Source of the DNA: Phycisphaeraceae bacterium
GTDB taxonomy: Bacteria > Planctomycetota > Phycisphaerae > Phycisphaerales > Phycisphaeraceae
Reading direction: 5' to 3'
NCBI GenBank assembly: GCA_020851465.1
Contig: JADZCR010000017.1
Coordinates: forward strand, 206,485 to 270,484
Length of the DNA: 64,000 nucleotides
Shown piece by piece: positions 35,831 to 46,002 of this stretch (position 1 is its first letter; every line of letters starts with the position of its first letter). A program made the position numbers and the translations under genes. Under the pieces are notes generated by a model, which saw only the letters and a list, made by a program, of their open reading frames with translations, searched no databases and was not told the DNA's origin.

Positions 35831-37387
35831 TTAGTCTTCCTTTGATTTTTTGCCGGAGGCCTTCTTCTCAGCCTTTTTTTCTTTCTTCGCTCCGGCCTTT
35901 TCCTCGGCTGGTGGAGCATCGACTTCGGTCACGGTCGCCTTTTCGATGATCTTGTCGAGGGTTTTCTGTTCGCGGATCTGAAGGAAAAGATGTTCCAGCT
36001 CGCCGGATCGCTGCATCTGCTGGCGGAGTTTTTCCGGTCTGCGACCCTGCTGCATGGCGAGCATCGCGATGCGGCCGTTGACCTCATTTTCCGTCACGTC
36101 GATATCGAGCTGTTTTGCCGCCTGATCGAGAATGAAGAACAGCTTGAGTTGCTTCCTCGCATCATCTTCACTGCTTTGACGTAGATCGGCGATGCGGGAC
36201 TCGATCTCATTTTCCGCGACACCCTGATACGACAACTCCAGGGCCTGTCGGCGAAGCACCCTGGCTGACTGCCGATCCGTCAGTCCTTTGGGAAGATCGA
36301 GGGTTACCTTTTCCAGCAGGTGCTCAGCGATCTGCTTGTGCATGTCAGACTGCTGCTCGCGGTCGCGGCGCTGTTCCAGCATTTCCCGGACGCGCTTGCG
36401 GAGGTCTTCAGCCGACTCGACACCCAGTTGTGTGACGATTGACTCGACCGATGCCGGCTCAAGCCGCTCAACCTTGTCGATGTGTATCACGATGGTGATC
36501 GGCTTACCTTTGACCTTATCGTTTTCATGGCTGATCGGTCCAGTCATGGAAATCCGTACGACATCGCCGGGCTTTTTCCCCGTCAGCCGCTTGCCCAGAT
36601 CATCCACGACGATACCGACGACGTGTCCTTTGAAATCACGGCTTTCGCCGGCAACCTGTACGTACACGCCTTTTTGATGTGAGATTTCTTCACCGTCATC
36701 TTTGGCGTCTTCACCGGCGAGGATGCGTACGTTCGCCTGGATAAAGTCGTTTTCGCTGACTTTCGCGTCGGGGACATCGACCATCTTGCCGTATCGCTCG
36801 CAGAATCGGTCGATCTCGCCGGTGATCTGTTCGTCTGTGACGTCCTTCTTCACCTTGTTGACAGCCAGCCCTTCGAGCGAGGGAAGCTCGACGCTCGGCG
36901 AAACTTCAACCTCCACCGTGTAAACCAATGGGCCGTCTTCAGGAAGCTTGATCTGATCGATATCCTTGATTTCCGGCTCACCGATGACGTCAAGTTTTTC
37001 GTCTTCGACCGCCTGCGTGTAGCTTTCACTGAGGAGTTGACCGCGTACATCTTCACGGATGGAACTGCCGAATCTCCGCTCAAGCAACCGCTGAGGAGCC
37101 CTGCCGCGACGGAAGCCGGGCACGACGGCATCATTCTGCAGGCGGCTGAAGCTGGATTCGATCTTCGACTTGATGCGATCCGCGGGAATTTCGATGGTCA
37201 GACTTTTACGCGCGGGGCCGGCGTCCGCGACCGTCACCTTCTGCTCGCCGCGCGACACACCTGCCGGATCGTGTGCTTGATCATGCGTGTGTTCGTGGCT
37301 TTGGTGGCGTTCATGACTGTGAGCCTGAACCTGGGTGTTTTGTTTAGGTACAACTTTTTTGGGTGCTTGTGCACTGCGTTCGGCCAT
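35831..37387 (-). CDS. tig: Trigger factor with His-rich N-terminal extension
   Basis: 518 residues from ATG 37387, with AAAGGA 8 nt upstream. The ribosome-binding domain has FRRGRAPQRLLERRFG, matching the GFRxGKxP signature that docks at L23; the central FKBP-type PPIase domain (about 175-265) and the helical chaperone arms follow. Two additions: residues 13-40 form a His-rich segment (HSHERHQSHEHTHDQAHD) before the usual start, and the C-terminus ends in a Lys/Ala tail. Trigger factor holds nascent chains at the exit tunnel. First gene of the minus-strand run with clpX. Confidence 0.93.
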   Translation of the reverse strand: MAERSAQAPKKVVPKQNTQVQAHSHERHQSHEHTHDQAHDPAGVSRGEQKVTVADAGPARKSLTIEIPADRIKSKIESSFSRLQNDAVVPGFRRGRAPQRLLERRFGSSIREDVRGQLLSESYTQAVEDEKLDVIGEPEIKDIDQIKLPEDGPLVYTVEVEVSPSVELPSLEGLAVNKVKKDVTDEQITGEIDRFCERYGKMVDVPDAKVSENDFIQANVRILAGEDAKDDGEEISHQKGVYVQVAGESRDFKGHVVGIVVDDLGKRLTGKKPGDVVRISMTGPISHENDKVKGKPITIVIHIDKVERLEPASVESIVTQLGVESAEDLRKRVREMLEQRRDREQQSDMHKQIAEHLLEKVTLDLPKGLTDRQSARVLRRQALELSYQGVAENEIESRIADLRQSSEDDARKQLKLFFILDQAAKQLDIDVTENEVNGRIAMLAMQQGRRPEKLRQQMQRSGELEHLFLQIREQKTLDKIIEKATVTEVDAPPAEEKAGAKKEKKAEKKASGKKSKED

Positions 37388-37783
37388 GGCGTCGGTCCTT
37401 TGCGGGATGTTGGAGTAGTCGGAGTGAGGTGGCGTGGGGGGTGAGCGTTTGTCACCGCGGTTATTGAGTGGCTTGAGCCGTCCCAACCGCTGACCCACGC
37501 CTGACGTCACCCACGCGGCGACATCGGTATCTCAGCGGAACGCGACATTGTGATTGCTGATGCGTCGAAAGTCAACCAATCATCATCCACAGTGATTATG
37601 GGTTAACACGGAGCTGCAAAAATGCTTTTCAATCGAGCCGTGAGCATGACCGTTCGTATGAAAAAATTACTGCGAAAAAGCCAGTTACGAACGCTCGCGC
37701 AGAACAAGCGGAAGCTCTGCAGTGGAAAGTCTCGGTCGGTTGATTGAAAACGATAAACAGCCCGCTTGAGAGGTATCTGGATC
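37388..37783. other. Intergenic spacer
   Basis: 396 bp between MscS and trigger factor genes, both on the minus strand. The part nearest 37387 is the trigger-factor leader. No coding frame with family resemblance, no terminator with a T-tract seen. Confidence 0.35.
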
Positions 37784-39232
37784 TCACACGTCAACAGTCC
37801 CGCCATCTCCGTCGTCATGTTTGTCCCAGTCACGGATCTGGTCTTCAAATCGACTGCGGATGTTGCTCACGAGATCGCGCCAATTCATGATTCGTTTGGA
37901 TTCACGGGCGTGGTAATAAACCGTGATCCGATTGGCCGGTATCTCGATGTTTTCCTGCTTGAACGCCTCAAGAGTGCGCGGCACGAACTGCTGATCGATC
38001 ACCCACGTCTGCTGCGGCCAGATTGGTACATGGATACGCAGAAACCGTTCGCCGGTCCCTGGTGCGATCGGGCCAACCGGCTCAGGCGGGGCGACGATCG
38101 CTCCTTTGTATTGCTTGGCCATCTCTTCTGCCGTTCGGGTGAGCACACGCATCGCGGATTGTGTATCAACTGAAGCAGCGATTGCCACATCCACCGTTGC
38201 GATTTGTGCACCTTTGCGGAAGTTGCCTACCACAGCGATAAACCGATTGGGGATGATGACTGCCTGACCGAAGAAGTTGTAGAGCTTGGTGGATCGGAGG
38301 CCCAGTTCTTCGACCACACCGATTTGTCCTGATATTTCGACCATATCGCCGACGTCGAACTGCTCCTCGAAAATCACGAACATACCTGTGACCATGTCCT
38401 GCACCAACCCCTGCGAACCAAACCCGATTGCTAGACCGATGACGGAGAGCGATGCGATATAAGTCGTGTAATTGATTCCTAACTCCGAGAGGACGAAACC
38501 AGCTGCGGTGAAATAGATGGCGTAAGCGATGACATTGAGCACCAGCGAGTGAATCGTCAGGATGCGTGATTTGCGGTGCCGCCAGAACAGCCGGAGCGGA
38601 CCACGGTCGGAGGTGACCAGAAAAGTCAACAGCAGACGGATGGCGAAAATAATCAACCGCGCCAAGACGACGATCGCCAGTATGGAGGCGATGCGGACGA
38701 ACTTCCGTTTGACGGAGGTGGGCGAAAAGTCGAGCAACCCTCGCGCGTATTGCAGAAAGTTGGATTGCTTTGTGAACTTGGCATCTTTCTTGAGATCACC
38801 ACCGCTAAGTGTCAAAGTGTCAGCCGTCAGATCATAGTTGTAGTACGAATGGCCTCCTGATGAGCGTAGATACAAGCGGTTGCTGTCCAGCCAGTAGGTT
38901 CCCTGAATGTTGTCCAGACGAAATCCGCCGCCTCTGAGAAACGACAACCGCATTCGGTCGGCCCCGTCAGTATTAAGCCAGTCGCCTTCGATGGCACGGG
39001 CTGCCAGCTCATCCTGATGGCGGCCGATTAACGGTTGAGGTGTTGCAGGCTCTTTGGGTTCAGCTATGGGGGTAGCAGCAGGCTGGATATTGGCTGCTGG
39101 CGATGTTGTCGGATCGGTATCAGTGGTTGGCTGTGTCGCGCTGTCAGCAATCGCCCAGACCGCCGCCCACGCGACGATGCCGAAGGCGGTCACAACAACA
39201 ATCATCCATAGTCGGGACAGTAACGTGCTCAT
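37784..39232 (-). CDS. MscS-family mechanosensitive channel with exported N-terminal domain
   Basis: 482 residues from ATG 39232. N-terminal signal/anchor (SRLWMIVVVTAFGIVAWAA), a Thr/Pro-rich linker, then a small periplasmic beta domain (about 80-165) with EGDWLNTDG, GGFRLDNIQGTYWLD and YNYDLTADTLTLSG, reminiscent of lipocalin-like folds. Three or four transmembrane helices follow (about 185-300), with the MscS pore helix IGLAIGFGSQGLVQDMVTG, and the cytoplasmic cage with VVEELGLRSTKLYNFFGQ and VIIPNR. MscS channels open under membrane tension to release solutes. The added periplasmic domain is not part of E. coli MscS. Confidence 0.9.
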   Translation of the reverse strand: MSTLLSRLWMIVVVTAFGIVAWAAVWAIADSATQPTTDTDPTTSPAANIQPAATPIAEPKEPATPQPLIGRHQDELAARAIEGDWLNTDGADRMRLSFLRGGGFRLDNIQGTYWLDSNRLYLRSSGGHSYYNYDLTADTLTLSGGDLKKDAKFTKQSNFLQYARGLLDFSPTSVKRKFVRIASILAIVVLARLIIFAIRLLLTFLVTSDRGPLRLFWRHRKSRILTIHSLVLNVIAYAIYFTAAGFVLSELGINYTTYIASLSVIGLAIGFGSQGLVQDMVTGMFVIFEEQFDVGDMVEISGQIGVVEELGLRSTKLYNFFGQAVIIPNRFIAVVGNFRKGAQIATVDVAIAASVDTQSAMRVLTRTAEEMAKQYKGAIVAPPEPVGPIAPGTGERFLRIHVPIWPQQTWVIDQQFVPRTLEAFKQENIEIPANRITVYYHARESKRIMNWRDLVSNIRSRFEDQIRDWDKHDDGDGGTVDV

Positions 39233-39517
39233 ATTTTCTCGAACCGCGCGGGGCAATGATCACCCCGATGGCGTGGCTGTGCAACTTCATTTGGATCGCT
39301 TCTGGTTCGCGTGATCTTTTATCACATGCTCAGACGGAAGGCCGAATTGCGGTTAGATGAGGAAACGATCTGGTCGTACACGTTTCTAGCCTGCTGTCGG
39401 CGACTTTGCGACGCGGGAACACCTCTGGATGAGGAGCACCGCCTGCCGAGAAAGATCGAATCACTCATGAATACCTGCTAATATGCGAGGCCGCACCGTT
39501 TTTTTTCAGGACCAGCC

Positions 39518-42316
39518 ATGACTTCTTCCAACGATCCGTTTAAAGCTCGTGCATCACTCGCTACACCTCTGGGCCCTAAGACCATTTTCAGGCTCGACGC
39601 ACTAAAATCGCTTGGGTCGATTGACCGCCTGCCTTACTCGATCAAGGTTCTTCTCGAATCCTGCCTGCGAAATCTGGATGGTTTCATCGTCACCGAAGAG
39701 AACATTCGCGCACTGGCGAAGTACAACGCGAAAAACGTTGGTGATGTCGAGATTCCATTCATGCCCGGTCGCGTCGTGCTTCAGGATTTCACCGGCGTAC
39801 CCTGTGTCGTCGATCTGGCCGCCATGCGAGCCGCAATGGCGCGCATGGGTGGCGATCCTCTTAAAGTCAATCCGCTCGTACCCTGCGATCTGGTCATCGA
39901 CCACTCCGTACAGGTGGATGCGTTCGGCACAGCGCAGGCACTGACCATCAACAATCGCCTCGATTTCGAGCGAAACACAGAGCGGTATCAATTCCTCAAG
40001 TACGGCCAGAAGGCATTCAATAATTTCCGCGTCGTTCCGCCTGCGACCGGCATCGTGCATCAGGTCAACCTTGAGTATCTGGCGAAAGTGGTTTGGGAAA
40101 AGAACACGGCTGGAAGTCAGGGCGTTCTCTATCCCGACTCGCTGGTCGGTACCGACTCGCATACGACGATGATTAACGGTCTGGGTGTCGTAGGCTGGGG
40201 TGTGGGCGGCATCGAGGCTGAAGCAGTTATGCTCGGCCAACCCATCTACATGCTGATTCCCGAAGTCGTCGGCCTGAAACTCACCGGCAAACTCAACGAA
40301 GGCACGACCGCGACCGATCTGGTCCTCACGGTGACGCAATTGCTGCGAAAACACGGCGTCGTTAATAAGTTTGTCGAGTTCCACGGCCCTGGCCTGGCGA
40401 CCATGCCGCTGGCAAACCGCGCGACGATCGCCAACATGGCCCCCGAATATGGGGCGACCATCGGCTTCTTCCCCGTCGATGACCAGACATTGAGCTATCT
40501 GCGGCTCTCCGGCCGAGATGAAAAACTTATCGCTACCGTTGAGCAATACTGCAAAGAGCAGGGGCTCTGGCGTAATGACGCATATCCGATCGAATACAGT
40601 TCAACGCTTGAGCTGGATCTCGGAAGTGTTGAGCCTTCACTTGCGGGCCCCAAGCGTCCGCAGGACCGCATCGCGCTAAGTGCGATGCAGGATGCGTGGA
40701 ACCGTGAGCTCGGTACGTCGTACGGCAAGCGTGCGATTCCCAACAAAACAAACGGTGCGGCCATCTCCCGTGAAATTTCCGAAGGCGGCATCGCAACCGC
40801 TGTCACCGATACGGATTCGGGTGTCGCACAGGTGGAAAGCGATGGCGTTACTTTCAAACTCAAGCATGGCGACGTGGTCATTGCTGCGATCACCAGTTGC
40901 ACCAATACTTCCAACCCCGAAGTCATGCTTGGTGCGGGAATCGTTGCGAAAAAAGCCCGCGCACTGGGGCTTACTCGCAAGCCTTGGGTTAAGACTTCAC
41001 TGACGCCCGGGTCGAAGGTGGTTACCGATTATTACGAAAAGGCAGGCCTTACCCAGTCGCTCAACGAGCTTGGCTTTTTCCTGGCAGGTTACGGTTGCGG
41101 TACGTGCATCGGGAATTCCGGGCCACTGCCTGAAGCGATCTCTAAAGCCATCAACGCCTACGACCTGGTGGTCTGTTCCGTGTTGTCGGGCAACCGAAAC
41201 TTTGAAGGCCGCGTCCATCCTGACGTAAAGGCGAACTATCTCGCATCACCTCCGCTCGTCGTTGCCTATGCGATCGCGGGTACTGTGGACATTGACCTGG
41301 CGACCGATCCGCTCGGACATGATTCCGCGGGCAGAGCAATCTATCTCAAGGATATCTGGCCGACACAGGCTGAAATTGCTGACGCCGTCGCCAAGTGTGT
41401 TACGCGCGAGCAGTTCATCGCGCAGTATTCCAATGTCTTTGAAGGCCCCGCAGAATGGAAAGCCATTTCCGCACCGACTGGCGCACTTTTCAAGTGGGAG
41501 GAGAAGTCCACCTATATTCAGGAGCCGCCGTTCTTTGAAAATCTCGCGCCGACACCCTCACCGATCTCCGCCATTCGTGGCGCACGGTGCCTTGCACTGC
41601 TGGGTGACAGCGTTACTACGGATCACATCAGCCCGGCCGGCAACATCAAAAAGGACAGCCCGGCCGGCAAGTATCTTCAGGCGAACAATGTGCCGGTTGC
41701 TTTGTTCAACAGCTACGGAGCACGCCGTGGTAATGACCGGGTGATGACCCGTGGCACCTTTGCCAATACCCGGATCAAAAACCGACTCGCTCCAGGAACA
41801 GAAGGTGGCGTGACGACTTATCTGGGTGATCCACGTACTCACGCTGGGCAAACCGGAAGCATAGCTGTTGGTACGGTCGTTCCCATCTACGACGCTGCGA
41901 TGGCGTACAAAGCCGCAGGCGTGCCGTTGGTGGTCATTGGCGGGAAAGATTACGGCATGGGTTCGTCACGAGACTGGGCAGCCAAGGGCACTTTCCTGCT
42001 GGGTGTCCGAGCTGTGATTGCCGAGAGCTTTGAGCGCATCCATCGCTCCAATCTTGTGGGAATGGGTGTGCTCCCCTTGACCTTTAAACCCGGCCAGACC
42101 GCAGCCACGCTCGGTCTGACAGGTCAGGAAACATTTGACATCGATATCAACGATTCCGTTCATCCGAAGCAGGACATCAAGGTTCAGCTAACCAGACCGG
42201 ATGGCACGACCGCTGAGTTTGTCGTGATCTGCCGAATCGACACGCCGGTCGAAGTAGGGTATTACCGCAACGGCGGCATTTTGCAGACGGTGATTCGGAA
42301 AATGGCCGGAAATTAG
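39518..42316 (+). CDS. acnA: Aconitate hydratase A
   Basis: 932 residues, right for the AcnA/IRP family. The three [4Fe-4S] ligands are Cys461 (SCTNTSNP), Cys527 and Cys530 ([12 protein letters not shown]). Other blocks: [30 protein letters not shown] and the swivel-domain [12 protein letters not shown]. It interconverts citrate and isocitrate in the TCA cycle. Preceded by a 285-bp spacer on the side of the divergent mscS gene; desaturase follows after 40 bp. Confidence 0.97.
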   Translation: MTSSNDPFKARASLATPLGPKTIFRLDALKSLGSIDRLPYSIKVLLESCLRNLDGFIVTEENIRALAKYNAKNVGDVEIPFMPGRVVLQDFTGVPCVVDLAAMRAAMARMGGDPLKVNPLVPCDLVIDHSVQVDAFGTAQALTINNRLDFERNTERYQFLKYGQKAFNNFRVVPPATGIVHQVNLEYLAKVVWEKNTAGSQGVLYPDSLVGTDSHTTMINGLGVVGWGVGGIEAEAVMLGQPIYMLIPEVVGLKLTGKLNEGTTATDLVLTVTQLLRKHGVVNKFVEFHGPGLATMPLANRATIANMAPEYGATIGFFPVDDQTLSYLRLSGRDEKLIATVEQYCKEQGLWRNDAYPIEYSSTLELDLGSVEPSLAGPKRPQDRIALSAMQDAWNRELGTSYGKRAIPNKTNGAAISREISEGGIATAVTDTDSGVAQVESDGVTFKLKHGDVVIAAITSCTNTSNPEVMLGAGIVAKKARALGLTRKPWVKTSLTPGSKVVTDYYEKAGLTQSLNELGFFLAGYGCGTCIGNSGPLPEAISKAINAYDLVVCSVLSGNRNFEGRVHPDVKANYLASPPLVVAYAIAGTVDIDLATDPLGHDSAGRAIYLKDIWPTQAEIADAVAKCVTREQFIAQYSNVFEGPAEWKAISAPTGALFKWEEKSTYIQEPPFFENLAPTPSPISAIRGARCLALLGDSVTTDHISPAGNIKKDSPAGKYLQANNVPVALFNSYGARRGNDRVMTRGTFANTRIKNRLAPGTEGGVTTYLGDPRTHAGQTGSIAVGTVVPIYDAAMAYKAAGVPLVVIGGKDYGMGSSRDWAAKGTFLLGVRAVIAESFERIHRSNLVGMGVLPLTFKPGQTAATLGLTGQETFDIDINDSVHPKQDIKVQLTRPDGTTAEFVVICRIDTPVEVGYYRNGGILQTVIRKMAGN

Positions 42317-42356
42317 CAGCACGAAGCGTCCATTCATGTGTGGTTGAGGTCATTTC

Positions 42357-43433
42357 ATGGCTACACAGGGAACGTCCGAGATAAAAGAGTCGGAGGCGGA
42401 GTCTGATTCTTCGACCGCGACTGCGCAGTCGCGTGTGTTGTGGTACCGCTGCCGCATACCGCGCGAGGAGTTGAGTTATCTCAACAAGCGCAGCGACTTA
42501 CTCGGTTTCGCGCAGACGCTGGGTTACCTTGGACTATTGACGGCGACCGGAGTTGCCGCTGTCGTTCTTGTTGGTCGAATTCCGTGGCCGTTCATCGTAT
42601 TGATTGTCTTTTTCCATGGGATGTGTTGGAACTTCATGATCAACGCATTTCACGAGCTGGTTCACTATTCTGTTTTTAAGACGCAGTGGCTGAACGCCTT
42701 CTTTCTTCGCATCGTCAGTTTTCTGGGCTGGTACAGCCATCATCACTTTTGGGCCAGCCACACGGAGCATCACAAGTACACGCTTCATCCGCCGGATGAT
42801 CTTGAAGTCGTATTACCCCAGAAGTACACACTGAAGGGCTTCTGGATGAGGGCGATCATTCATCCGATTGGTTTTTGGGAGACGCTCAAGTTTCATTGTC
42901 GTCATGCCGCCGGACGGGTTGAGGGACAATGGGAAAACCATTTATTCAACGTGAAAAAAATCGTTGACCGCCGGACGCTGCGTAACTGGTCGCGTATGGT
43001 GCTCGCGGGTCAGTTCTTGATTGTCGCCAGCTCCGTGGCGTTAGCGATCTGGTTGAAGATGCCTCGGCTTTACATGATTCCGGTCGTAGTGACGTTTGCT
43101 CCGTTTTATGCTGGAGGGCTGCATTTCCTCTGCAACAGTTCGCAGCATGTCGGGCTCAAGGATAACGTGGCGGACTTCCGCCTCTGTTGCCGCACGATCT
43201 ACCTGAACCCGTTCGTGCAGTTTCTTTACTGGCATATGAACTATCACACAGAGCATCACATGTACGCGGCTGTGCCGTGCTACAAACTCGGACGTCTGCA
43301 CCGGATCATTAAGTCAGAAATGCCTGAATGTCCTCGCGGTCTGTACGCGACCTGGAAGGGGATTGCAGCCATACTGGAACGACAGAAGACGGAACCGGGC
43401 TGGCAATTTGAGGCGAAGCTGCCTCCGCGATGA
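42357..43433 (+). CDS. Membrane fatty acid desaturase
   Basis: 358 residues. Di-iron His boxes: HELVH (H99-H103), HHHFWASHTEHH (H128-H139) and HTEHH (H297-H301), the H-x3-4-H, H-x2-3-HH, (H/Q)-x-x-HH pattern of membrane desaturases. Hydrophobic stretches near 45-85 and 215-250 suit four transmembrane helices. It belongs to the desaturase/hydroxylase superfamily and could also be a carotenoid or sphingolipid enzyme; the position of desaturation is unknown. 40 bp downstream of acnA on the same strand. Confidence 0.88.
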   Translation: MATQGTSEIKESEAESDSSTATAQSRVLWYRCRIPREELSYLNKRSDLLGFAQTLGYLGLLTATGVAAVVLVGRIPWPFIVLIVFFHGMCWNFMINAFHELVHYSVFKTQWLNAFFLRIVSFLGWYSHHHFWASHTEHHKYTLHPPDDLEVVLPQKYTLKGFWMRAIIHPIGFWETLKFHCRHAAGRVEGQWENHLFNVKKIVDRRTLRNWSRMVLAGQFLIVASSVALAIWLKMPRLYMIPVVVTFAPFYAGGLHFLCNSSQHVGLKDNVADFRLCCRTIYLNPFVQFLYWHMNYHTEHHMYAAVPCYKLGRLHRIIKSEMPECPRGLYATWKGIAAILERQKTEPGWQFEAKLPPR

Positions 43434-43455
43434 GGATTGACCTAACTGACCTTTT

Positions 43456-45939
43456 CTACTTGGGCGCAGCAGGGATGAATGAACCTGCCGGCTGGTTGGC
43501 AGGAGTGGCGCTGGGTGTGCCAGGTGCTGTTGTGGGTGTAGATGGTGCTGCTTCCGGCGTCGCAGCCGCGGCGGCACCCGGTTCGGGGTTTTTCATGGCT
43601 TGGAGCACGCCGTTTACCACGAGACGGCGGGCAAATTCAGGGGTGTAGCCATAGATCGACCAGTGATCGAGTCCAGCGAGACCGCAGGTCAGATCTTCTG
43701 CTGAGTAAACAATCGCTACTCGGTTGCCCAGTTCGACGGACTGGAGGCGTGGCTTGTGCTCAGGGCCCATTCGACTCATCGCAAAGAAACGGTAGCGAAC
43801 ACGGGTGTTATCAAACCCACCCGGTAATCCCTTGCCGGTGAGAATGGGATTATCCGGTGCCATGGGTACACTGCGGCCGCTGGGGAGGATCTTGGCGAGC
43901 ATGCTGAGCGAGGCTTTGGATGCGGCTTCGCGGCCACTGGCGGGGTCGAGCCAGAGTGTGCCGCCGCGCTCAATCCACGTACGGATTGCCGCCGCGTCGC
44001 TGTCGGTTAGCGCGGATTCCGGATCACCCGTCGTGGTGAGGAAAGCAATCTTTTGATTGGTCAGTTGGTCCGGAGTCACGCTTGTGTATTGGAGGTCGGT
44101 GTTGAACTTATTGTGGAGCAGAGCCTTTAGCTGCTGGAGAGATGCGGGTTCCGGGTCATAGTTGCCTCCGGTTTTGATTCTCGCAGCGAGAATTGTTCCG
44201 GCGGGCCTTGTGGAGTTTTCAACGATGTAATTGTTATTGAGTCGTGTGCGGCGGGGGTTCATCCCCGTGACATAGAGATACATATTGGACATGACGGGAA
44301 ACGCGTCATTGCGCCCTGCCACATCGTTGGTCTGGAGGTACTGGCTCAGGTCGCCGGGGAACATCGCAATCAACGGACGCATTCCGTTATCGACGACTTC
44401 CATCGCGAGACCCAGCGAGACCCCCTGGTGCAGGTTATAGAAAGGGTGATCTTTGGGTGGTTTCTTGAATTCGAGTTTCGGGAACAGCTTGGTGCCCAGA
44501 TCGCGGAAACTCTTGACTGCTTCATTGGGTTGTTTGCCCTCAGCATTGAGGATGAGAAAACCGCCTGCGTTGATGTAATCGCGAAGGGTGTCCACTTCCT
44601 TATCGCTGAGCGTGAACTTTTGATCGGTGGCCAGATAAAGGATCGGGCTTTCCATGAGTTCATAGACGGGCTGCGTCAGCTCAGCGATTTGCCACGCGGT
44701 GCTGACTTCGTATTGATCACTGGCATAGTCCACAAAGTTCCAGATATCGTGCGGGCGATTGTTCCACGCGCCGTCAATGGGTTTCCCCTCCGACCCGATG
44801 GTCTTAAAACGAACTTTAGCGATCGCCAGCGGGTCATTGGCTTTGGAAAGGTAAAGAAGGGCGAAGCCCGTGGAGAGCATGATCCCTTTATCACCTCTGA
44901 AAGTTCCATCGGACTGTTGCTGGGAGAGGATGCGGGCGGTGACATCGCGGAACCAGTCGATGCCATTGAATGTGCGATAACCGGTGGCACCACCGACGCG
45001 CTGGATGGTCCACATGTAGTAGTACCAGTCAGCCGCTTCGTCTTTGTCGTCCAGAGAGAAATTTTCATCCAGCCAGCGGAGCCCCTTACGAAGGTGGGTC
45101 GAGACATTGTCCCGTTTCGGGTCGGTCATGGTCGGCCCGTAGAGAAACCGTTCGGTGATGCTGAGGCTGGCGACGGCACCGGCGGTCATCGGCCCTGAAA
45201 CGCGAGAGTTGAATCGATCCTTACCTGAAAGATCTTTGGCGAAGCTGTAAACACCCCAGCCGGCCGCAAGATCCTTCTCCGTCTTTTGTTGGGCGTCACG
45301 CCAGTATTGGTCAATCTTCTTCCACTTTTCAGTGGAGATTCCTTTGCGAGAGGAACGGGTGTAATTGAGCAGTCCGAATACGCCATACTGTCCGTTGGCG
45401 TTGTCACCAGCACCTTTGACCGGATCGCCGGTGTACTCGTCGCTGAAGTTGCCTTCGTCAGTCAGGGCACTCTGAAGCCAAAGGCCGTCACGGTTGATCC
45501 ACGGCCCCCAGCGTTGGTGGGGCAGTTCATTCAACATGGTGGCCCGCATGCCGCGGTCGTAAACATAGGGTGCGTCGCTGGACAGCACCCAGTTGATGCG
45601 TCGGTAGAGAGGCGGGTTTTGATAACTTTCACCGGCGGCGAGCATGGCCCAGCACGCCAGTGCGTGGTTACCCATCATGTTCCGGGTTTCCTGATCGTAA
45701 TACCTTGTGAAGGCGTACTCAGGCGGAAAGGTATAGGTGGGCTCCAGCTTGTAGAGAGCGGTAATGGCCTTATCGATCGCATCGTCGATCTGATCGATAT
45801 TGAGATCGGATCCCTTTAAGGCTGGTGCGGCGGCTGGCGGACCTGAAGCCTGAGCAAGTGCTCTCTGAGCGAGTCCTGCACTCAACAGCAAGGCTATAAG
45901 GTACGCGGCAAGACAAACTATGTTGCGGGTTTGAGTCAT
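43456..45939 (-). CDS. Exported DUF4159 protein with terpenoid-cyclase-like N-terminal region
   Basis: 827 residues from ATG 45939. Signal peptide (IVCLAAYLIALLLSAGLAQRALA). Residues about 40-390 are helical repeats with GNHALACWAMLAAGESYQNP, MRATMLNELPHQRWGPW and DGTFRGDKGIMLSTGFALLY, like alpha/alpha toroids of prenyltransferases and terpene cyclases; no catalytic Asp motif is evident. The C-terminal half has the DUF4159 glutamine-amidotransferase-like fold (LRDYINAGGFLILNAEG, HPFYNLHQG), followed by another such module ending near NGVLQAMKN. Family function is unknown. It ends 22 bp from the desaturase gene (convergent); the exported protein upstream is on the same strand. Confidence 0.82.
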   Translation of the reverse strand: MTQTRNIVCLAAYLIALLLSAGLAQRALAQASGPPAAAPALKGSDLNIDQIDDAIDKAITALYKLEPTYTFPPEYAFTRYYDQETRNMMGNHALACWAMLAAGESYQNPPLYRRINWVLSSDAPYVYDRGMRATMLNELPHQRWGPWINRDGLWLQSALTDEGNFSDEYTGDPVKGAGDNANGQYGVFGLLNYTRSSRKGISTEKWKKIDQYWRDAQQKTEKDLAAGWGVYSFAKDLSGKDRFNSRVSGPMTAGAVASLSITERFLYGPTMTDPKRDNVSTHLRKGLRWLDENFSLDDKDEAADWYYYMWTIQRVGGATGYRTFNGIDWFRDVTARILSQQQSDGTFRGDKGIMLSTGFALLYLSKANDPLAIAKVRFKTIGSEGKPIDGAWNNRPHDIWNFVDYASDQYEVSTAWQIAELTQPVYELMESPILYLATDQKFTLSDKEVDTLRDYINAGGFLILNAEGKQPNEAVKSFRDLGTKLFPKLEFKKPPKDHPFYNLHQGVSLGLAMEVVDNGMRPLIAMFPGDLSQYLQTNDVAGRNDAFPVMSNMYLYVTGMNPRRTRLNNNYIVENSTRPAGTILAARIKTGGNYDPEPASLQQLKALLHNKFNTDLQYTSVTPDQLTNQKIAFLTTTGDPESALTDSDAAAIRTWIERGGTLWLDPASGREAASKASLSMLAKILPSGRSVPMAPDNPILTGKGLPGGFDNTRVRYRFFAMSRMGPEHKPRLQSVELGNRVAIVYSAEDLTCGLAGLDHWSIYGYTPEFARRLVVNGVLQAMKNPEPGAAAAATPEAAPSTPTTAPGTPSATPANQPAGSFIPAAPK

Positions 45940-46002
45940 GGCCTCGTGGTGTAGAGTTACAGGGCGGAAGCTATCGGGAAACATTATCTGCAGGTTGAGG
46001 TT

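Noticed and set aside
39602..40546. 314-codon minus-strand frame
   Set aside because: Antisense to acnA with no motif.
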